Source: Phycisphaerales bacterium
GTDB lineage: Bacteria > Planctomycetota > Phycisphaerae > Phycisphaerales > UBA1924
NCBI GenBank assembly: GCA_030680655.1
Contig: JAUXUZ010000568.1
Location: 1-9,059, forward strand
Direction: 5' to 3'
DNA length: 9,059 nucleotides
The notes beneath the pieces are model-generated. The model was not told the origin of the DNA and ran no database searches. It saw nothing but the letters and a program-made list of their open reading frames with translations. The translations under genes and the position numbers were made by a program. Positions within the stretch are counted from its first letter, which is position 1, and the number at the start of each line of letters is the position of its first letter. Shown here in pieces: positions 1 to 7,500 of this stretch.

Positions 1-2
1 CG

Positions 3-464
3 CGTGCCCACAGCGCCTACCCGGTTGACGAGATCGAGCGCGAGGTGCGCGAGATGCAGGAGGTCATCCGCCGCCAGCACGAGGACGTCAGGAATCCAGT
101 CGCCACCGCCGCGGCTCGTGGCGCAGTTGAGACGCCGCCCCGGCCGGCAACCCCGTTCATCGCCGACCCGCTCGCGCCGCTCACGTCCGAGACCCGCCCA
201 CGCATCGCGCCGGCCCGTCCGGGGATGGCCGAGACCGCACTCGTGTCGTGGGTTCCGTCGACTGCCTCGGCCCTGCATCAGCCGGGTGATGCCGCGGTTG
301 ACTCCCGCCCTGAGCCACGCGTGACGCGGGTTGGCATCAACTCGGGGGTGAAGGCACTGGGGCCAATCGCCCTGCCGTTCGACGCGATCGGCAACTTCGT
401 CGTGGCCATCGGCGAAGGGCTGGACCGCCTCTTTACCGGGCGGGTCTACCTGCCGCGCCAATAG
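3..464 (+). CDS. Hypothetical protein, C-terminal part (runs off the left edge)
   Basis: The frame is open from the first bases of the window to a TAG at 462-464, giving 153 residues without an upstream stop, so this is the 3' end of a longer gene. GTG at 45 could serve as a start, but the acidic, charged helix-like sequence (DEIEREVREMQEVIRRQ) already begins before it, which argues that the true start lies outside the window. After this helix, which could form a short coiled coil, comes a Pro/Ala-rich, probably disordered linker (about residues 35-100). The last 40 residues are more hydrophobic (GVKALGPIALPFDAIGNFVV) and could be an amphipathic or membrane-facing helix. I do not recognise a family. 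It is 77 nt upstream of the TerC-like gene on the same strand, and co-transcription is possible but not shown. Confidence 0.6.
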   Translation, partial: RAHSAYPVDEIEREVREMQEVIRRQHEDVRNPVATAAARGAVETPPRPATPFIADPLAPLTSETRPRIAPARPGMAETALVSWVPSTASALHQPGDAAVDSRPEPRVTRVGINSGVKALGPIALPFDAIGNFVVAIGEGLDRLFTGRVYLPRQ

Positions 465-541
465 TCGATTGGAAGCCCCGCCGTGCCGCAACCGCCTCCG
501 GCCCGCAAACGCGACGTGCACACCACTGATACGCTCGGTCC

Positions 542-1327
542 ATGACCGAGTGGATTGCACCGTTCCTCACCGCCGAGGGTCTCGTCGCGCTGCTCACGCT
601 GACGGCCCTTGAGATCGTTCTCGGCATCGACAACATTGTCTTCATCGCCGTGCTGTGCGGGAGGCTCCCGCCCGAACAGCGTGTGCGGACCAGCCGGATC
701 GGCATCTTGATGGCCGTTGTCACCCGCGTGATGCTGCTGATGGTCATCACGTGGATCGTCGGGCTTGACAAGCACGCGCTGTTCGTGCTCCCCTTGCTCA
801 ACCACGAGTTCACAGCCAAGGACCTGGTCCTGCTCTTTGGCGGGCTCTTCCTGCTGTACAAGGCCACCAGCGAGATTCACTCCAAGATCACTGGCGATCC
901 GGGCCACCTCCCCGGCGACCCGGCCGCCTTGGCCGCGGGGCCGGCCAAGAGGCGCGGCCCCAGGGCGGCGACGGTCGGCTCGGTGATCGTCCAGATCATG
1001 CTCATCGACATCGTGTTCTCGTTCGACTCGGTGATCACCGCGGCCGGCATGGCCAAGGACATCCAGGTGATGGTCGCGGCCGTGCTGATTTCCGCGGCCG
1101 TGATGGTGACGTTCGCCAAGCCGATCCTGGGCTTCGTCGATCGGCACCCGACGATCAAAGTCCTGGCCCTGTCGTTTCTGGTGCTCATCGGCACCATGCT
1201 TGTCGCCGAGTCGAGCGGGCAGCACATCCCCAAGGGGTACATCTACTTCGCGATGGCCTTCTCGCTCATCGTTGAGGTCATCAACATCCGTGTCCGCGCC
1301 AAGGCTCTCCTCAAGCAGGAGGCGTAG
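542..1327 (+). CDS. TerC family integral membrane protein
   Basis: This 261-residue polytopic membrane protein carries the two signature segments of the TerC family (Pfam TerC; relatives include Alx, YkoY and YoaE). The first is LEIVLGIDNIVFI at residues 23-35 and the second is LIDIVFSFDSVITA at 154-167; each has acidic residues inside a membrane helix (E24, D30, D156, D162). I see about seven hydrophobic segments, near 13-38, 55-75, 93-108, 145-167, 175-197, 205-222 and 232-249. A charged, Pro/Ala-rich loop at about 115-143 separates the two halves, consistent with the family's internal duplication. Some TerC relatives are linked to manganese export or to metallation of exported enzymes, and others to tellurite resistance. 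The substrate here cannot be told from sequence, and no ter operon genes are nearby. The ATG start is preferred because the first helix follows at once; no clear Shine-Dalgarno motif precedes it. The length fits the shorter family members. Confidence 0.93.
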   Translation: MTEWIAPFLTAEGLVALLTLTALEIVLGIDNIVFIAVLCGRLPPEQRVRTSRIGILMAVVTRVMLLMVITWIVGLDKHALFVLPLLNHEFTAKDLVLLFGGLFLLYKATSEIHSKITGDPGHLPGDPAALAAGPAKRRGPRAATVGSVIVQIMLIDIVFSFDSVITAAGMAKDIQVMVAAVLISAAVMVTFAKPILGFVDRHPTIKVLALSFLVLIGTMLVAESSGQHIPKGYIYFAMAFSLIVEVINIRVRAKALLKQEA

Positions 1328-1374
1328 CGGAGCCTTCGTGCAGCGCCGAACCGGTGAGATCACCCAACCGCAGC

Positions 1375-3996
1375 TCAGGTGCACCCGGCGAAGAAGCGGT
1401 CGATAAAGACGACAAAGTCGTTGTTGTTGAACAGACCGTCGCTCCCCGCGATGCCGCCCTGCGACCCGACATCCGCCCGCGGGTCGGCGCTGAAGAACAA
1501 GTCGATAAACGCGACAAAGTCGTTGTTGTTCAGCAGGCCGTCGGGGCCGACGCCCCCACCTTGTGTACCCACGTCCGCGGTCCCGCAGGGGAGCACCGGC
1601 AGCGATTCTTCAACAACCACTCTCCGCGTCACGTTCTGCGCATCGGTCACCAGCGCGCTGTAGACGACCCGACCTCCGCTGAAGCTGCTGTTGCGCCCGT
1701 CGTGTCCGTTGCCGTTCTGGCTGCTGAGCAGCAGAGAACCGACGGGCCCAGCGAGCCCGGGCCGGAACGTCTCCGACCCGCCCGTGACGGTCAGGACCGA
1801 CAGTGGCTCCCCTTCACCCCACACAACCAACGCCTGGGATGTACCGCTCAGGCCGCCCACGCTCGCCGCCAGCAGCACGCGGCGACCATCGACGCCCCGC
1901 AGTTGCCACCCGCTCATGGTGCGGCAGGCGCTGTTACCGGGCAACTCATCGCCATCGCGGGCAATCACGACCATGGAGCCGTCTGGCCGGGCCTTGACGA
2001 CCACACCATCGCCCGACGACTGGAGGTTGCCCGCAAAGTAGACCGAGCCGTTCTCAGCGATCTGCACATCCTGAGCGTCCTGCAGCAAGAGCCCGTCGCC
2101 CAGAGATGAGCCGGTCTTCGCGACGAGTTGCAGCGAGCCGCCCGACCCGGTCCGGTACACGGCGCTCACGGTGCCGCCCGGTGTGCTCACCGCGGCCCTG
2201 AATGCGACGGTTCCGGCCCCGTTGATCACCGCCCGCGGAAACGATGTAAAAGTTCCGCCGACGATCCCGGGCGCTGCCCCGCCGGTCGGCGCAATGAGGG
2301 GGGTCGTCGCCGGAGGGGGGCCGCCGGCTGCCAGACCTTCTGCTGCCCTCCAGAGCGCTGCGCCGGAGTCGCTCAGCGCGAGCGCGAATGGTGATGTCAG
2401 GGTCACGGCTGGCGCGAAGCGCACGAGCCCCGCCGGGTTCGCTGCGTTGTACGCGAACAACTGCGTAGTTCCTAACGTGCCGCCGTCGACACGGCTCTGA
2501 AAAGCAGCCAGGCCGCCGCCGTTGACAAACGGGCCATCAAACCCGGTGTAGGTGGCCAGCGAGCCGCCGCCGCTGGCTACGGGCACGGCGTCACCGTTGG
2601 CGGCGATGGTCACCAGGCCACCGACGGGTCCGACCTGAAGGGTCCGAGCGTTTCCTTGCCCCGTGAGCGTCGAGAGCCTCGTGATCGCCACGATGCCGCT
2701 GTCGCTCAGCGCGACACTCTCGACCCCGATAAAACCGCCGGTCACGCCGGTGGCCACCGCGACGAGCGCTCCGCCGCCCGCGGGCGAGAGCCACACGTCG
2801 CTGCCGCTGCGGACCAGAGCCGCACCGCTGCCGGCGACCGTGGCTTCGCGTACCGACGAGGCCGTCCCGCCGCCCGGCAGCGCATCGCCGTCGGCAACGA
2901 TCACCCGTCGCGTGGCGGTCCAGGGGTTGGCCGGCGGCTGGCAGGCCGTGTCCAGCGGCGTCACAAAGGCCGCGAGGTTCCCGGAAGCGTCCAGCGCGTT
3001 GCCGGTCACAATCCGCCCGTCGTCAGAGACACCCGCAATCGAATAGAAGACCCACGGCCCGACGTCGAGCCCGTTGGCGAGGAGGATCTGCTTGAGCGGC
3101 CTGAAACCGCCCGCCTCGGTCCAGACGCACGCCGCACCGTCAACCTCGCATACAACCACCGAGCCGTCCGCGGATGAGTCCACCGGTTCGACATTCGTCG
3201 GGATTGGCTGGCCGACGATGGGCAGCAGTTCGCTGATCCCTCCCGCCGATGTCCACCTGAAACCGCGTGTTGAACCCGAACCGCCGCTCTGGCAAACACC
3301 GAGCACAACGGCGCCGTCTTCAGAAATGTTCGTCGCGAACGAGCGATCGGTGCCCGGCAAGAAACCGCAACCGACCGTGCCGCCGCTCGCCGTCCACCGA
3401 CAGGCCTGGTCACGCACGATGTCCGGATCGCCGCCGCCGTAGCCGTAGCCACCACCCCCGGACTCGAAAAAGTGGCTTGTCAGCGCGACCGCGTTGCCGT
3501 CGGCGCTCATCGCGCGGCAGTTCGCGTCCTGATCGCCGGGCAGCGCGGGGAGGGGCGTTGCCGCTACGCCGATCCGCTGGCTGGTGGTCAGCCGCACCGA
3601 GCCGTCCGCGCTCACGTCGATGACGCGGCCACCGCTCAAGGACGTGATCGTGCCGGGCGACGTCCACTCAAACCCCCCGCCGACGTTGTCCTCACCGAAT
3701 ACGCGGAGGCCGTTGGTGCTGCTGGCGAGCGCCCGCGAGAACGGCCCGCTGATGAGGGCACCGATGTCCTGGGCCCCCTGCGAAGCCGTCCACCGGTACG
3801 CTTCAGAGTTGCCTCCCCCGAGCAACGCGCTGGCGCCGAAAACGGTCGAGCCGTCGCCGCTGATCCCTTCGGGGAATGCGGCGTTGTCACCCGGTGCCGG
3901 CGAGAGGATCACAAAGGTTGAAACCTGCCCCACCGCGACAGCGCTGCCCACCACCAACGCCAGCGCGCTCGCCCCGATCGTCATGCTCGTCTTCAT
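1375..3996 (-). CDS. Secreted HAF-repeat / NxxGxxAF-repeat protein with C-terminal GC-type dockerin-like domain
   Basis: With the ATG at 3996 this is 873 residues. A signal peptide (MKTSMTIGASALALVVGSAV..) ends near G23, giving a mature protein starting QVSTF. Residues about 35-345 hold degenerate HAF-type repeats: GISGDGSTVFG (44-54) then YRWT; VSADGSV (128-134); CRWTASGG; NISEDGAVVLG (223-233) then FRWTSAGG; SSADGSVVV then CVWTEAGG; and GVSDDGRIVTG (322-332). One repeat contains a Gly/Tyr-rich insert at 180-189. Residues about 360-790 resemble the tandem NxxGxxAF family, with clear copies at 492-499 (NGGGLAAF) and 592-599 (NGAGTVAF) and degenerate ones near 431, 542 and 648. Residues 804-873 are the dockerin-like anchor. 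Both repeat types are known from predicted beta-propeller-like extracellular proteins; no enzymatic motif is visible, so the role is inferred to be surface or extracellular. An in-frame start at 4059 adds 21 arginine-rich residues before the signal peptide and lacks an RBS, so I rejected it. The gene lies 59 nt downstream of the glycosyltransferase. Confidence 0.9.
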   Translation of the reverse strand: MKTSMTIGASALALVVGSAVAVGQVSTFVILSPAPGDNAAFPEGISGDGSTVFGASALLGGGNSEAYRWTASQGAQDIGALISGPFSRALASSTNGLRVFGEDNVGGGFEWTSPGTITSLSGGRVIDVSADGSVRLTTSQRIGVAATPLPALPGDQDANCRAMSADGNAVALTSHFFESGGGGYGYGGGDPDIVRDQACRWTASGGTVGCGFLPGTDRSFATNISEDGAVVLGVCQSGGSGSTRGFRWTSAGGISELLPIVGQPIPTNVEPVDSSADGSVVVCEVDGAACVWTEAGGFRPLKQILLANGLDVGPWVFYSIAGVSDDGRIVTGNALDASGNLAAFVTPLDTACQPPANPWTATRRVIVADGDALPGGGTASSVREATVAGSGAALVRSGSDVWLSPAGGGALVAVATGVTGGFIGVESVALSDSGIVAITRLSTLTGQGNARTLQVGPVGGLVTIAANGDAVPVASGGGSLATYTGFDGPFVNGGGLAAFQSRVDGGTLGTTQLFAYNAANPAGLVRFAPAVTLTSPFALALSDSGAALWRAAEGLAAGGPPPATTPLIAPTGGAAPGIVGGTFTSFPRAVINGAGTVAFRAAVSTPGGTVSAVYRTGSGGSLQLVAKTGSSLGDGLLLQDAQDVQIAENGSVYFAGNLQSSGDGVVVKARPDGSMVVIARDGDELPGNSACRTMSGWQLRGVDGRRVLLAASVGGLSGTSQALVVWGEGEPLSVLTVTGGSETFRPGLAGPVGSLLLSSQNGNGHDGRNSSFSGGRVVYSALVTDAQNVTRRVVVEESLPVLPCGTADVGTQGGGVGPDGLLNNNDFVAFIDLFFSADPRADVGSQGGIAGSDGLFNNNDFVVFIDRFFAGCT
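1378..1587 (-). other. GC-type dockerin-like C-terminal domain (within the 1375-3996 gene)
   Basis: Residues 804-873 consist of two matching halves. Each half has the pattern A-D-V-G-x-Q-G-G, then D-G-L, then N-N-N-D-F-V-x-F-I-D-x-F-F. The domain begins at Cys804 and ends with Gly-Cys-Thr, so one cysteine sits at each end and a clasping disulfide is plausible. The DG..NNND spacing resembles the calcium loop and following helix of dockerins, but with a Gly-rich insertion before the DG. I recall this as the GC-type dockerin domain of planctomycete proteins. Its binding partner is not evident in this window. Confidence 0.85.
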
Positions 3997-4002
3997 CCGC
4001 AG

Positions 4003-4008
4003 CTCCCT
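4003..4008 (-). promoter_or_regulatory. Ribosome binding site AGGGAG fixing the start at 3996
   Basis: On the minus strand AGGGAG lies 6 nt before the ATG at 3996, a standard Shine-Dalgarno spacing. It decides between this ATG and the longer in-frame start at 4059, because only the former places a normal signal peptide at the N terminus. Confidence 0.75.
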
Positions 4009-4055
4009 TTTGTGTACGCGGCCAACACACGAGTATGCGCACGGGCGCCGTCTTT

Positions 4056-4853
4056 TCAAGGGAAGCGGCCCGGGCTTTCCTTTGTGATGCCCAATTCATT
4101 CGTGACCGGCACGATCTCAAAGCGGGCCCTCAGCGTCATTTTCAGCCGTACCCGGCCGTTCATCCCCCTCCGGGCAAGGGCATCTTCTACCGCGCGCTGC
4201 GAGTTGGTGATCTGCTCAAGCTGCCTGGTTGCGGAGATCGACGCGCCGTGCATGCGGTAGCAGTAGAGCGGCTCGGGGAGATAGGCGAACTCGGTTACCT
4301 CAGAAGCTCGCAGGCAGAAGTCGTAGTCCGGTGCCGCCGTGAACCCGGCGTCGATCCCGCCGCACGCGTCGAACACCGACCGGCGGAACAGCCGGAATTG
4401 GAACGTCATCAGGTCCGTCAGCAGCGCGTCGCGTGAGTACGGCACCTTCGACCGCGTCCCCTCGCGCAGGAACGCGCCGTTCTCGTCGATCTCCACGTGG
4501 TCGCTGTACACCAGCCCGACGCCGGGCCTGGCGTCCAGCACCGCGCGGCACTTGGCGACCGCGTCGGCCACCAGCAGGTCGTCGCTGTCGACCCATCCGA
4601 GCAGTTGCCCGGTGGTCAGCTCGTGGGCCCGCTTGAGCGTGCCGACCACGCCGCGGTGCGGCTCGGCGAAGACGCGTACGCGCGGGTCGCTCGCGGCCAA
4701 CCGGCGGGCGGTATCGAGTGACCCGTCCGTCGAGCCGTCGTCAACGATCACCAGTTCAAGGTCCCGCTCGGTCTGAGCAAGAACGCTCTTCGCCGCGGCC
4801 TCTAGCCACCGGGCACGGTTGTACAGCGTCATGATGATGCTCACCGCGGGCAT
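4056..4853 (-). CDS. Family 2 glycosyltransferase (GT-A fold)
   Basis: This 265-residue cytoplasmic protein shows the ordered motifs of GT2 enzymes, which transfer a sugar from a nucleotide-sugar donor with inversion. SIIMTLYNRARWLEAAAKSV (residues 5-24) is the first beta strand and helix. VIVDDGSTDGS (35-45) binds the nucleotide. WVDSDD (87-92) is the metal-binding DxD. APDYDFCLR (174-182) is at the usual position of the catalytic acidic residue. YCYRMHGASIS (197-207) is the common C-terminal acceptor-side motif. There is no transmembrane segment, and the length fits small stand-alone GT2 proteins. ATG at 4853 is used; an in-frame GTG two codons upstream (4859) is possible, and neither has a convincing RBS. 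Donor and acceptor cannot be predicted. It stands 59 nt upstream of the HAF-repeat gene and may share its transcript, but no other polysaccharide or glycan genes are nearby. Confidence 0.92.
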   Translation of the reverse strand: MPAVSIIMTLYNRARWLEAAAKSVLAQTERDLELVIVDDGSTDGSLDTARRLAASDPRVRVFAEPHRGVVGTLKRAHELTTGQLLGWVDSDDLLVADAVAKCRAVLDARPGVGLVYSDHVEIDENGAFLREGTRSKVPYSRDALLTDLMTFQFRLFRRSVFDACGGIDAGFTAAPDYDFCLRASEVTEFAYLPEPLYCYRMHGASISATRQLEQITNSQRAVEDALARRGMNGRVRLKMTLRARFEIVPVTNELGITKESPGRFP

Positions 4854-5133
4854 GGGCACAAGCGTACGGAGTAGCGAACTGCAGGTCGCCAGAGAAACCG
4901 GTGGTCAAGTGCACGGTCACACTTAACGCGAAACGCCGCGAGGCTACGCGCGGGACGGTTTGGGGCCGGTCGCCACGGCCGCCGTGCAGTCACCCGAGGC
5001 GGGCGGGGATGCCCGCCCCATCGCGCGAGCTTCAACGAAGACCCGTCTCATACCCCCAAGACAGTCGCTTTTTATCCCAACAAACCCCCAATCTCGCGCA
5101 CGAGCTGGCCCTTGCTCAAAGTTCATGTAGAGT

Positions 5134-5145
5134 TAAGCAATCTTA
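5134..5145 (+). repeat. Short inverted repeat TAAG-N4-CTTA in the leader of the 5160 gene
   Basis: TAAG at 5134-5137 and CTTA at 5142-5145 are inverted copies separated by CAAT, four bases before the AGGAGG ribosome binding site. The stem is only 4 bp and AT-rich, so a stable RNA hairpin is unlikely. A protein-binding half-site pair or chance are the alternatives. No similar element is seen ahead of the other two secreted-protein genes here. Confidence 0.25.
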
Positions 5146-5148
5146 CTT

Positions 5149-5154
5149 AGGAGG
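5149..5154 (+). promoter_or_regulatory. Strong ribosome binding site AGGAGG for the 5160 gene
   Basis: A full AGGAGG lies 5 nt before the ATG at 5160. It is the best Shine-Dalgarno match in the window and suggests efficient translation of this secreted protein. Confidence 0.85.
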
Positions 5155-5159
5155 CTGCC

Positions 5160-7253
5160 ATGTGCTGCCGTCACTCCTTCACCAAGCACCGCGACCTCGC
5201 GCTGATCACCGCCGCCGCTCTCGCCGCCGCAGCGGGCGCTCCCGCCTCCCTCCGCGCGCAGCCCATCGCCTTCGACAACACCTGCGGCAACGGGCTCTGG
5301 CACCACTGGTGCGAAGGCGCCAACGAGTGCGAGTCTCACAACAACTGGAACACCGGCTTCACCACTCAGTGCCAGACCAATCCGCCCGCACCTGGCCCGA
5401 GCAACGACGTCTCACTCGGCAACTTCGTCGTCATCAACAACACCGCCAGCCCGATCCGCAGTCTCACCACCAACGCCCACTTTATCAACAGGCACGTCGT
5501 CACCGTCTCCCAGACCGCCGTCTACAACGGCCCCGTCACCGTCGAGGGCCACTTTTTCGGCGGCAGCCATTTCTTCAACCAACTCGTCACCGTCCCGGCG
5601 ACCGGCGCGAACAGCCCCGAGTGGGGACAGGGGTACCACTACCTCCACGGCGGCTTGGTGATCGACGCCGGCGTCTCGGTGTTCATGGACGGCGACATAA
5701 GCAACTCCGCCTCGACCACCTGGCACGGCGACGACACTTTCTACATCGATAGCGCGTACGCCCCGCTCCCCGGCCCCCCCGGCGGCATCTTCCGCAACCT
5801 CGCGGGCGCAACTTTCCTCGCCACCGGCAACGGCCAGATGCACGGGCTCATCGGCCTCGGCCACTTCCTTAACTCCGGCACGTTCACCAAAGAGGGCGGC
5901 GGTGGCACAACCACCATCTCCTCACGCTTTGTCAATACGGGGTCGGTTCACGTGAGCACCGGCACGCTGAGACTCAACGGGCCCAGCTCCCCGCCCAGCT
6001 CCTTCGGCGGCACCATCACGGTCGACGCCGGCTCGCTGCTCGAGTTCTACACCGGCACCACCCAGCTCAACAACATGAGCAGTGCCGGTGACGGCATGAT
6101 CCGGGTGGTCGGGGCCACGATCGAGCTACCCGCGGGCACAACCTCCACGCTCCGGCACCTGGACATGGACTCCGCCCGGGATGGGGCCGGCACGCTCATC
6201 GTCACGCACTCGGTCGGGCTCGGGGGCACGCACGAGGGCGGCGGCCTCACGCAGATCGCCCCCGGCTGCACCGGCGTCATCGACAATTCGTACACCAACT
6301 ACGACGGCCCTGTTCACAACGGCGGCACGCTCACCTGGACCGCCGGCTTCATCGGCCTCAGCGCCACCGCCCCTTTCACTAACACCGCCACAGGCATCTT
6401 CGAGGTCCGCTGCGACAACCTGCCCCTCGCAGGCGCCGGCTTCACCAGCGCCGTCTTCACCAACCACGGTAGATTCGGCAAGTACGCCGGCCCCGGCGAC
6501 ACCACCGTCTCCCTCGCGGCGTTCAACAACTACGGCACGGTCGAGGCCGCCAGCGGCACCCTTTCCTTCCCCGGCGGCTTCAACCAGCACGTCGGCGTCA
6601 CGCGCCTCGCCGGCGGCGCGTTCGCCGGCACCTACGCCGAGTACGAGCTCCGCTTTCACGGCGGCGTGCTCACCGGCTACGGCCAGATCAAGGGTCACGT
6701 GCGCAACCTCGGCGGTACCGTCAGGCCCGGCAACTCCGCCGGCACCATCACCCTTTCGCAGGGAAGCAGCAACGGCTACATCCAGGAGGCCGGCGGCACG
6801 CTCGAGGTCGAGATCGGCGGCACATCCCCCGGCACCGAGTACGACCGGCTTGTGATCGACGGGGGCGCGACGCTCGCCGGCACGCTCCGGGTCCTCCGCA
6901 CCAACGGCTTCACCGGCGACGGCAACTTCGACATCATCACCTTCGGCTTCCCCGGCCTCACCGGCGAGTTCACCACCCTCGACGCGCCCCCCGGCACCAC
7001 CGTGCAGTACCTCGCCGACCGCGTCCGCGTCGTCTTCTCCTCCTGCTCCGCCGACCTGGGCATGCAGGGCGGCGCCCAGGGCCAGGACGGCGTGCTCGAC
7101 AACAACGATTTCATCGTCTTCATCGACCACTTATTCAACCAGGACCCCCGCGCCGACGTCGGCCGCCAGGGTGGCGTCGCCCCCGGCGAGGGCATCTTCG
7201 ACAACAACGACTTCGTCGTCTTCATCGACGCGTTCTTCAGCGGGTGCTCCTAA
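5160..7253 (+). CDS. Secreted beta-helix (autotransporter-passenger-like) protein with C-terminal GC-type dockerin-like domain
   Basis: The 697-residue product starts with a basic n-region (HSFTKHRDLAL), an Ala-rich hydrophobic core and a likely signal peptidase site LRA|QP after residue 33. The mature N terminus has several cysteines (C42, C51, C57, C71) and the pattern NNW then P..SNDVSLG (residues 61-87), common at the start of bacterial beta-helical surface proteins. The bulk of the protein is Gly/Thr/Asn/Ser-rich with irregular strand repeats such as FVNTGSVHVSTGTLRL and FNNYGTVEAASGTLSF. Residues about 518-620 (GGTVRPGNSAGTITL, then GGTLEVEIGG, YDRLVIDGGATLAGTLRV) match the conserved C-terminal part of autotransporter-type passengers, but no outer-membrane beta-barrel follows. 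Instead residues 629-697 form the dockerin-like anchor. No catalytic motif is visible, and a structural or adhesive role is inferred. ATG at 5160 is fixed by AGGAGG. Codons end overwhelmingly in C, unlike the next gene. Confidence 0.92.
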   Translation: MCCRHSFTKHRDLALITAAALAAAAGAPASLRAQPIAFDNTCGNGLWHHWCEGANECESHNNWNTGFTTQCQTNPPAPGPSNDVSLGNFVVINNTASPIRSLTTNAHFINRHVVTVSQTAVYNGPVTVEGHFFGGSHFFNQLVTVPATGANSPEWGQGYHYLHGGLVIDAGVSVFMDGDISNSASTTWHGDDTFYIDSAYAPLPGPPGGIFRNLAGATFLATGNGQMHGLIGLGHFLNSGTFTKEGGGGTTTISSRFVNTGSVHVSTGTLRLNGPSSPPSSFGGTITVDAGSLLEFYTGTTQLNNMSSAGDGMIRVVGATIELPAGTTSTLRHLDMDSARDGAGTLIVTHSVGLGGTHEGGGLTQIAPGCTGVIDNSYTNYDGPVHNGGTLTWTAGFIGLSATAPFTNTATGIFEVRCDNLPLAGAGFTSAVFTNHGRFGKYAGPGDTTVSLAAFNNYGTVEAASGTLSFPGGFNQHVGVTRLAGGAFAGTYAEYELRFHGGVLTGYGQIKGHVRNLGGTVRPGNSAGTITLSQGSSNGYIQEAGGTLEVEIGGTSPGTEYDRLVIDGGATLAGTLRVLRTNGFTGDGNFDIITFGFPGLTGEFTTLDAPPGTTVQYLADRVRVVFSSCSADLGMQGGAQGQDGVLDNNDFIVFIDHLFNQDPRADVGRQGGVAPGEGIFDNNDFVVFIDAFFSGCS
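7044..7250 (+). other. GC-type dockerin-like C-terminal domain (within the 5160-7253 gene)
   Basis: Residues 629-697 repeat the two-half pattern seen in the minus-strand protein. The first half has ADLGMQGG, then DG, LDNNDFIVFIDHLF. The second half has ADVGRQGG, then EG, FDNNDFVVFIDAFF. It begins with Cys629 and ends Gly-Cys-Ser, so the cysteine bracket is conserved. The second half has EG where the other three halves have DG, the main departure from the pattern. The proteins carrying the two copies are otherwise unrelated, so the module behaves as a transferable C-terminal anchor. Confidence 0.87.
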
Positions 7254-7500
7254 CCAATAGACACTACACAAAGCCCCAGACGGCCGCCTGTCACCGGCGA
7301 AAACTCAAGCACCCATTGCGGTTCCCTGCCGCATACCGCGCCATGCATTGAGCGATCGTCCCTCCTGTTCGCCGTCCGTTCGCCTTGTGCCACACGCCCG
7401 TCGTGGGTATCTTCTTCTCGCACACGTGGCGCACGCCGCCTTTGCCTGTTTGCAGCCGGGCTCGGTGCGGCGCCTCTTCAACGCAGCAAAGTGGGCCAAC
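7254..7500. other. Intergenic gap upstream of the repeat-solenoid gene
   Basis: The 247 nt between the beta-helix gene and the gene at 7501 contain no plausible gene. I find no stem followed by a T-run that would make a convincing terminator, only weak 4-bp stems near 7285-7305 and 7390-7410. A pyrimidine-rich stretch runs from about 7350 to 7425. No clear promoter motif and no good Shine-Dalgarno sequence precede the ATG at 7501. Confidence 0.4.

Larger units (their letters stand above)
4860..5159. other. Divergent intergenic region between the glycosyltransferase and the beta-helix protein
   Basis: These 300 nt separate a minus-strand and a plus-strand gene and should hold both promoters. 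The left and middle parts are GC-rich and show no gene, no clear -35/-10 pair and no terminator hairpin. The right end is different: in 5118-5149, 23 of 32 bases are A or T, in contrast to the GC-rich surroundings, as expected for a promoter or 5' leader of the gene at 5160. The long arginine-rich frame crossing this region from 4901 is a shadow. Confidence 0.5.

Noticed and set aside
542..1327. Tellurite resistance island around the TerC-like gene
   Set aside because: No terZABDEF-type neighbours are present, and the TerC family is broad, so a resistance role is not supported.
1353..1364. Inverted repeat GGTG-N4-CACC in the convergent gap as a bidirectional terminator
   Set aside because: The stem is only 4-5 bp and no T-run follows on either strand, so termination cannot be supported.
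446..1384. 312-residue minus-strand open frame antisense to the TerC gene
   Set aside because: It is rich in Asp, His and Arg without hydrophobic structure or a recognisable domain. It mirrors the codon pattern of a clear membrane-protein gene, as is common in high-GC DNA.
3997..4059. Longer in-frame start for the HAF-repeat gene at 4059, overlapping the glycosyltransferase stop
   Set aside because: It adds an arginine-rich stretch ahead of an otherwise normal signal peptide and has no RBS, whereas the ATG at 3996 has AGGGAG at 6-nt spacing.
4901..5752. 283-residue plus-strand frame crossing the intergenic region into the beta-helix gene
   Set aside because: It is composed largely of Arg, Pro and His, crosses the strong RBS and start at 5149-5162, and overlaps a gene with a signal peptide and a known C-terminal domain.
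6126..7130. 334-residue minus-strand frame inside the beta-helix gene
   Set aside because: It is a low-complexity Val/Gly/Ala/Glu shadow, and the plus strand is unambiguously coding.
5160..7253. Classical type V autotransporter
   Set aside because: The passenger-like region is not followed by an outer-membrane beta-barrel; the C terminus is the dockerin-like domain.
7285..7410. Weak stems downstream of the beta-helix gene as a terminator
   Set aside because: The stems are 4 bp with long loops and lack a T-tract.
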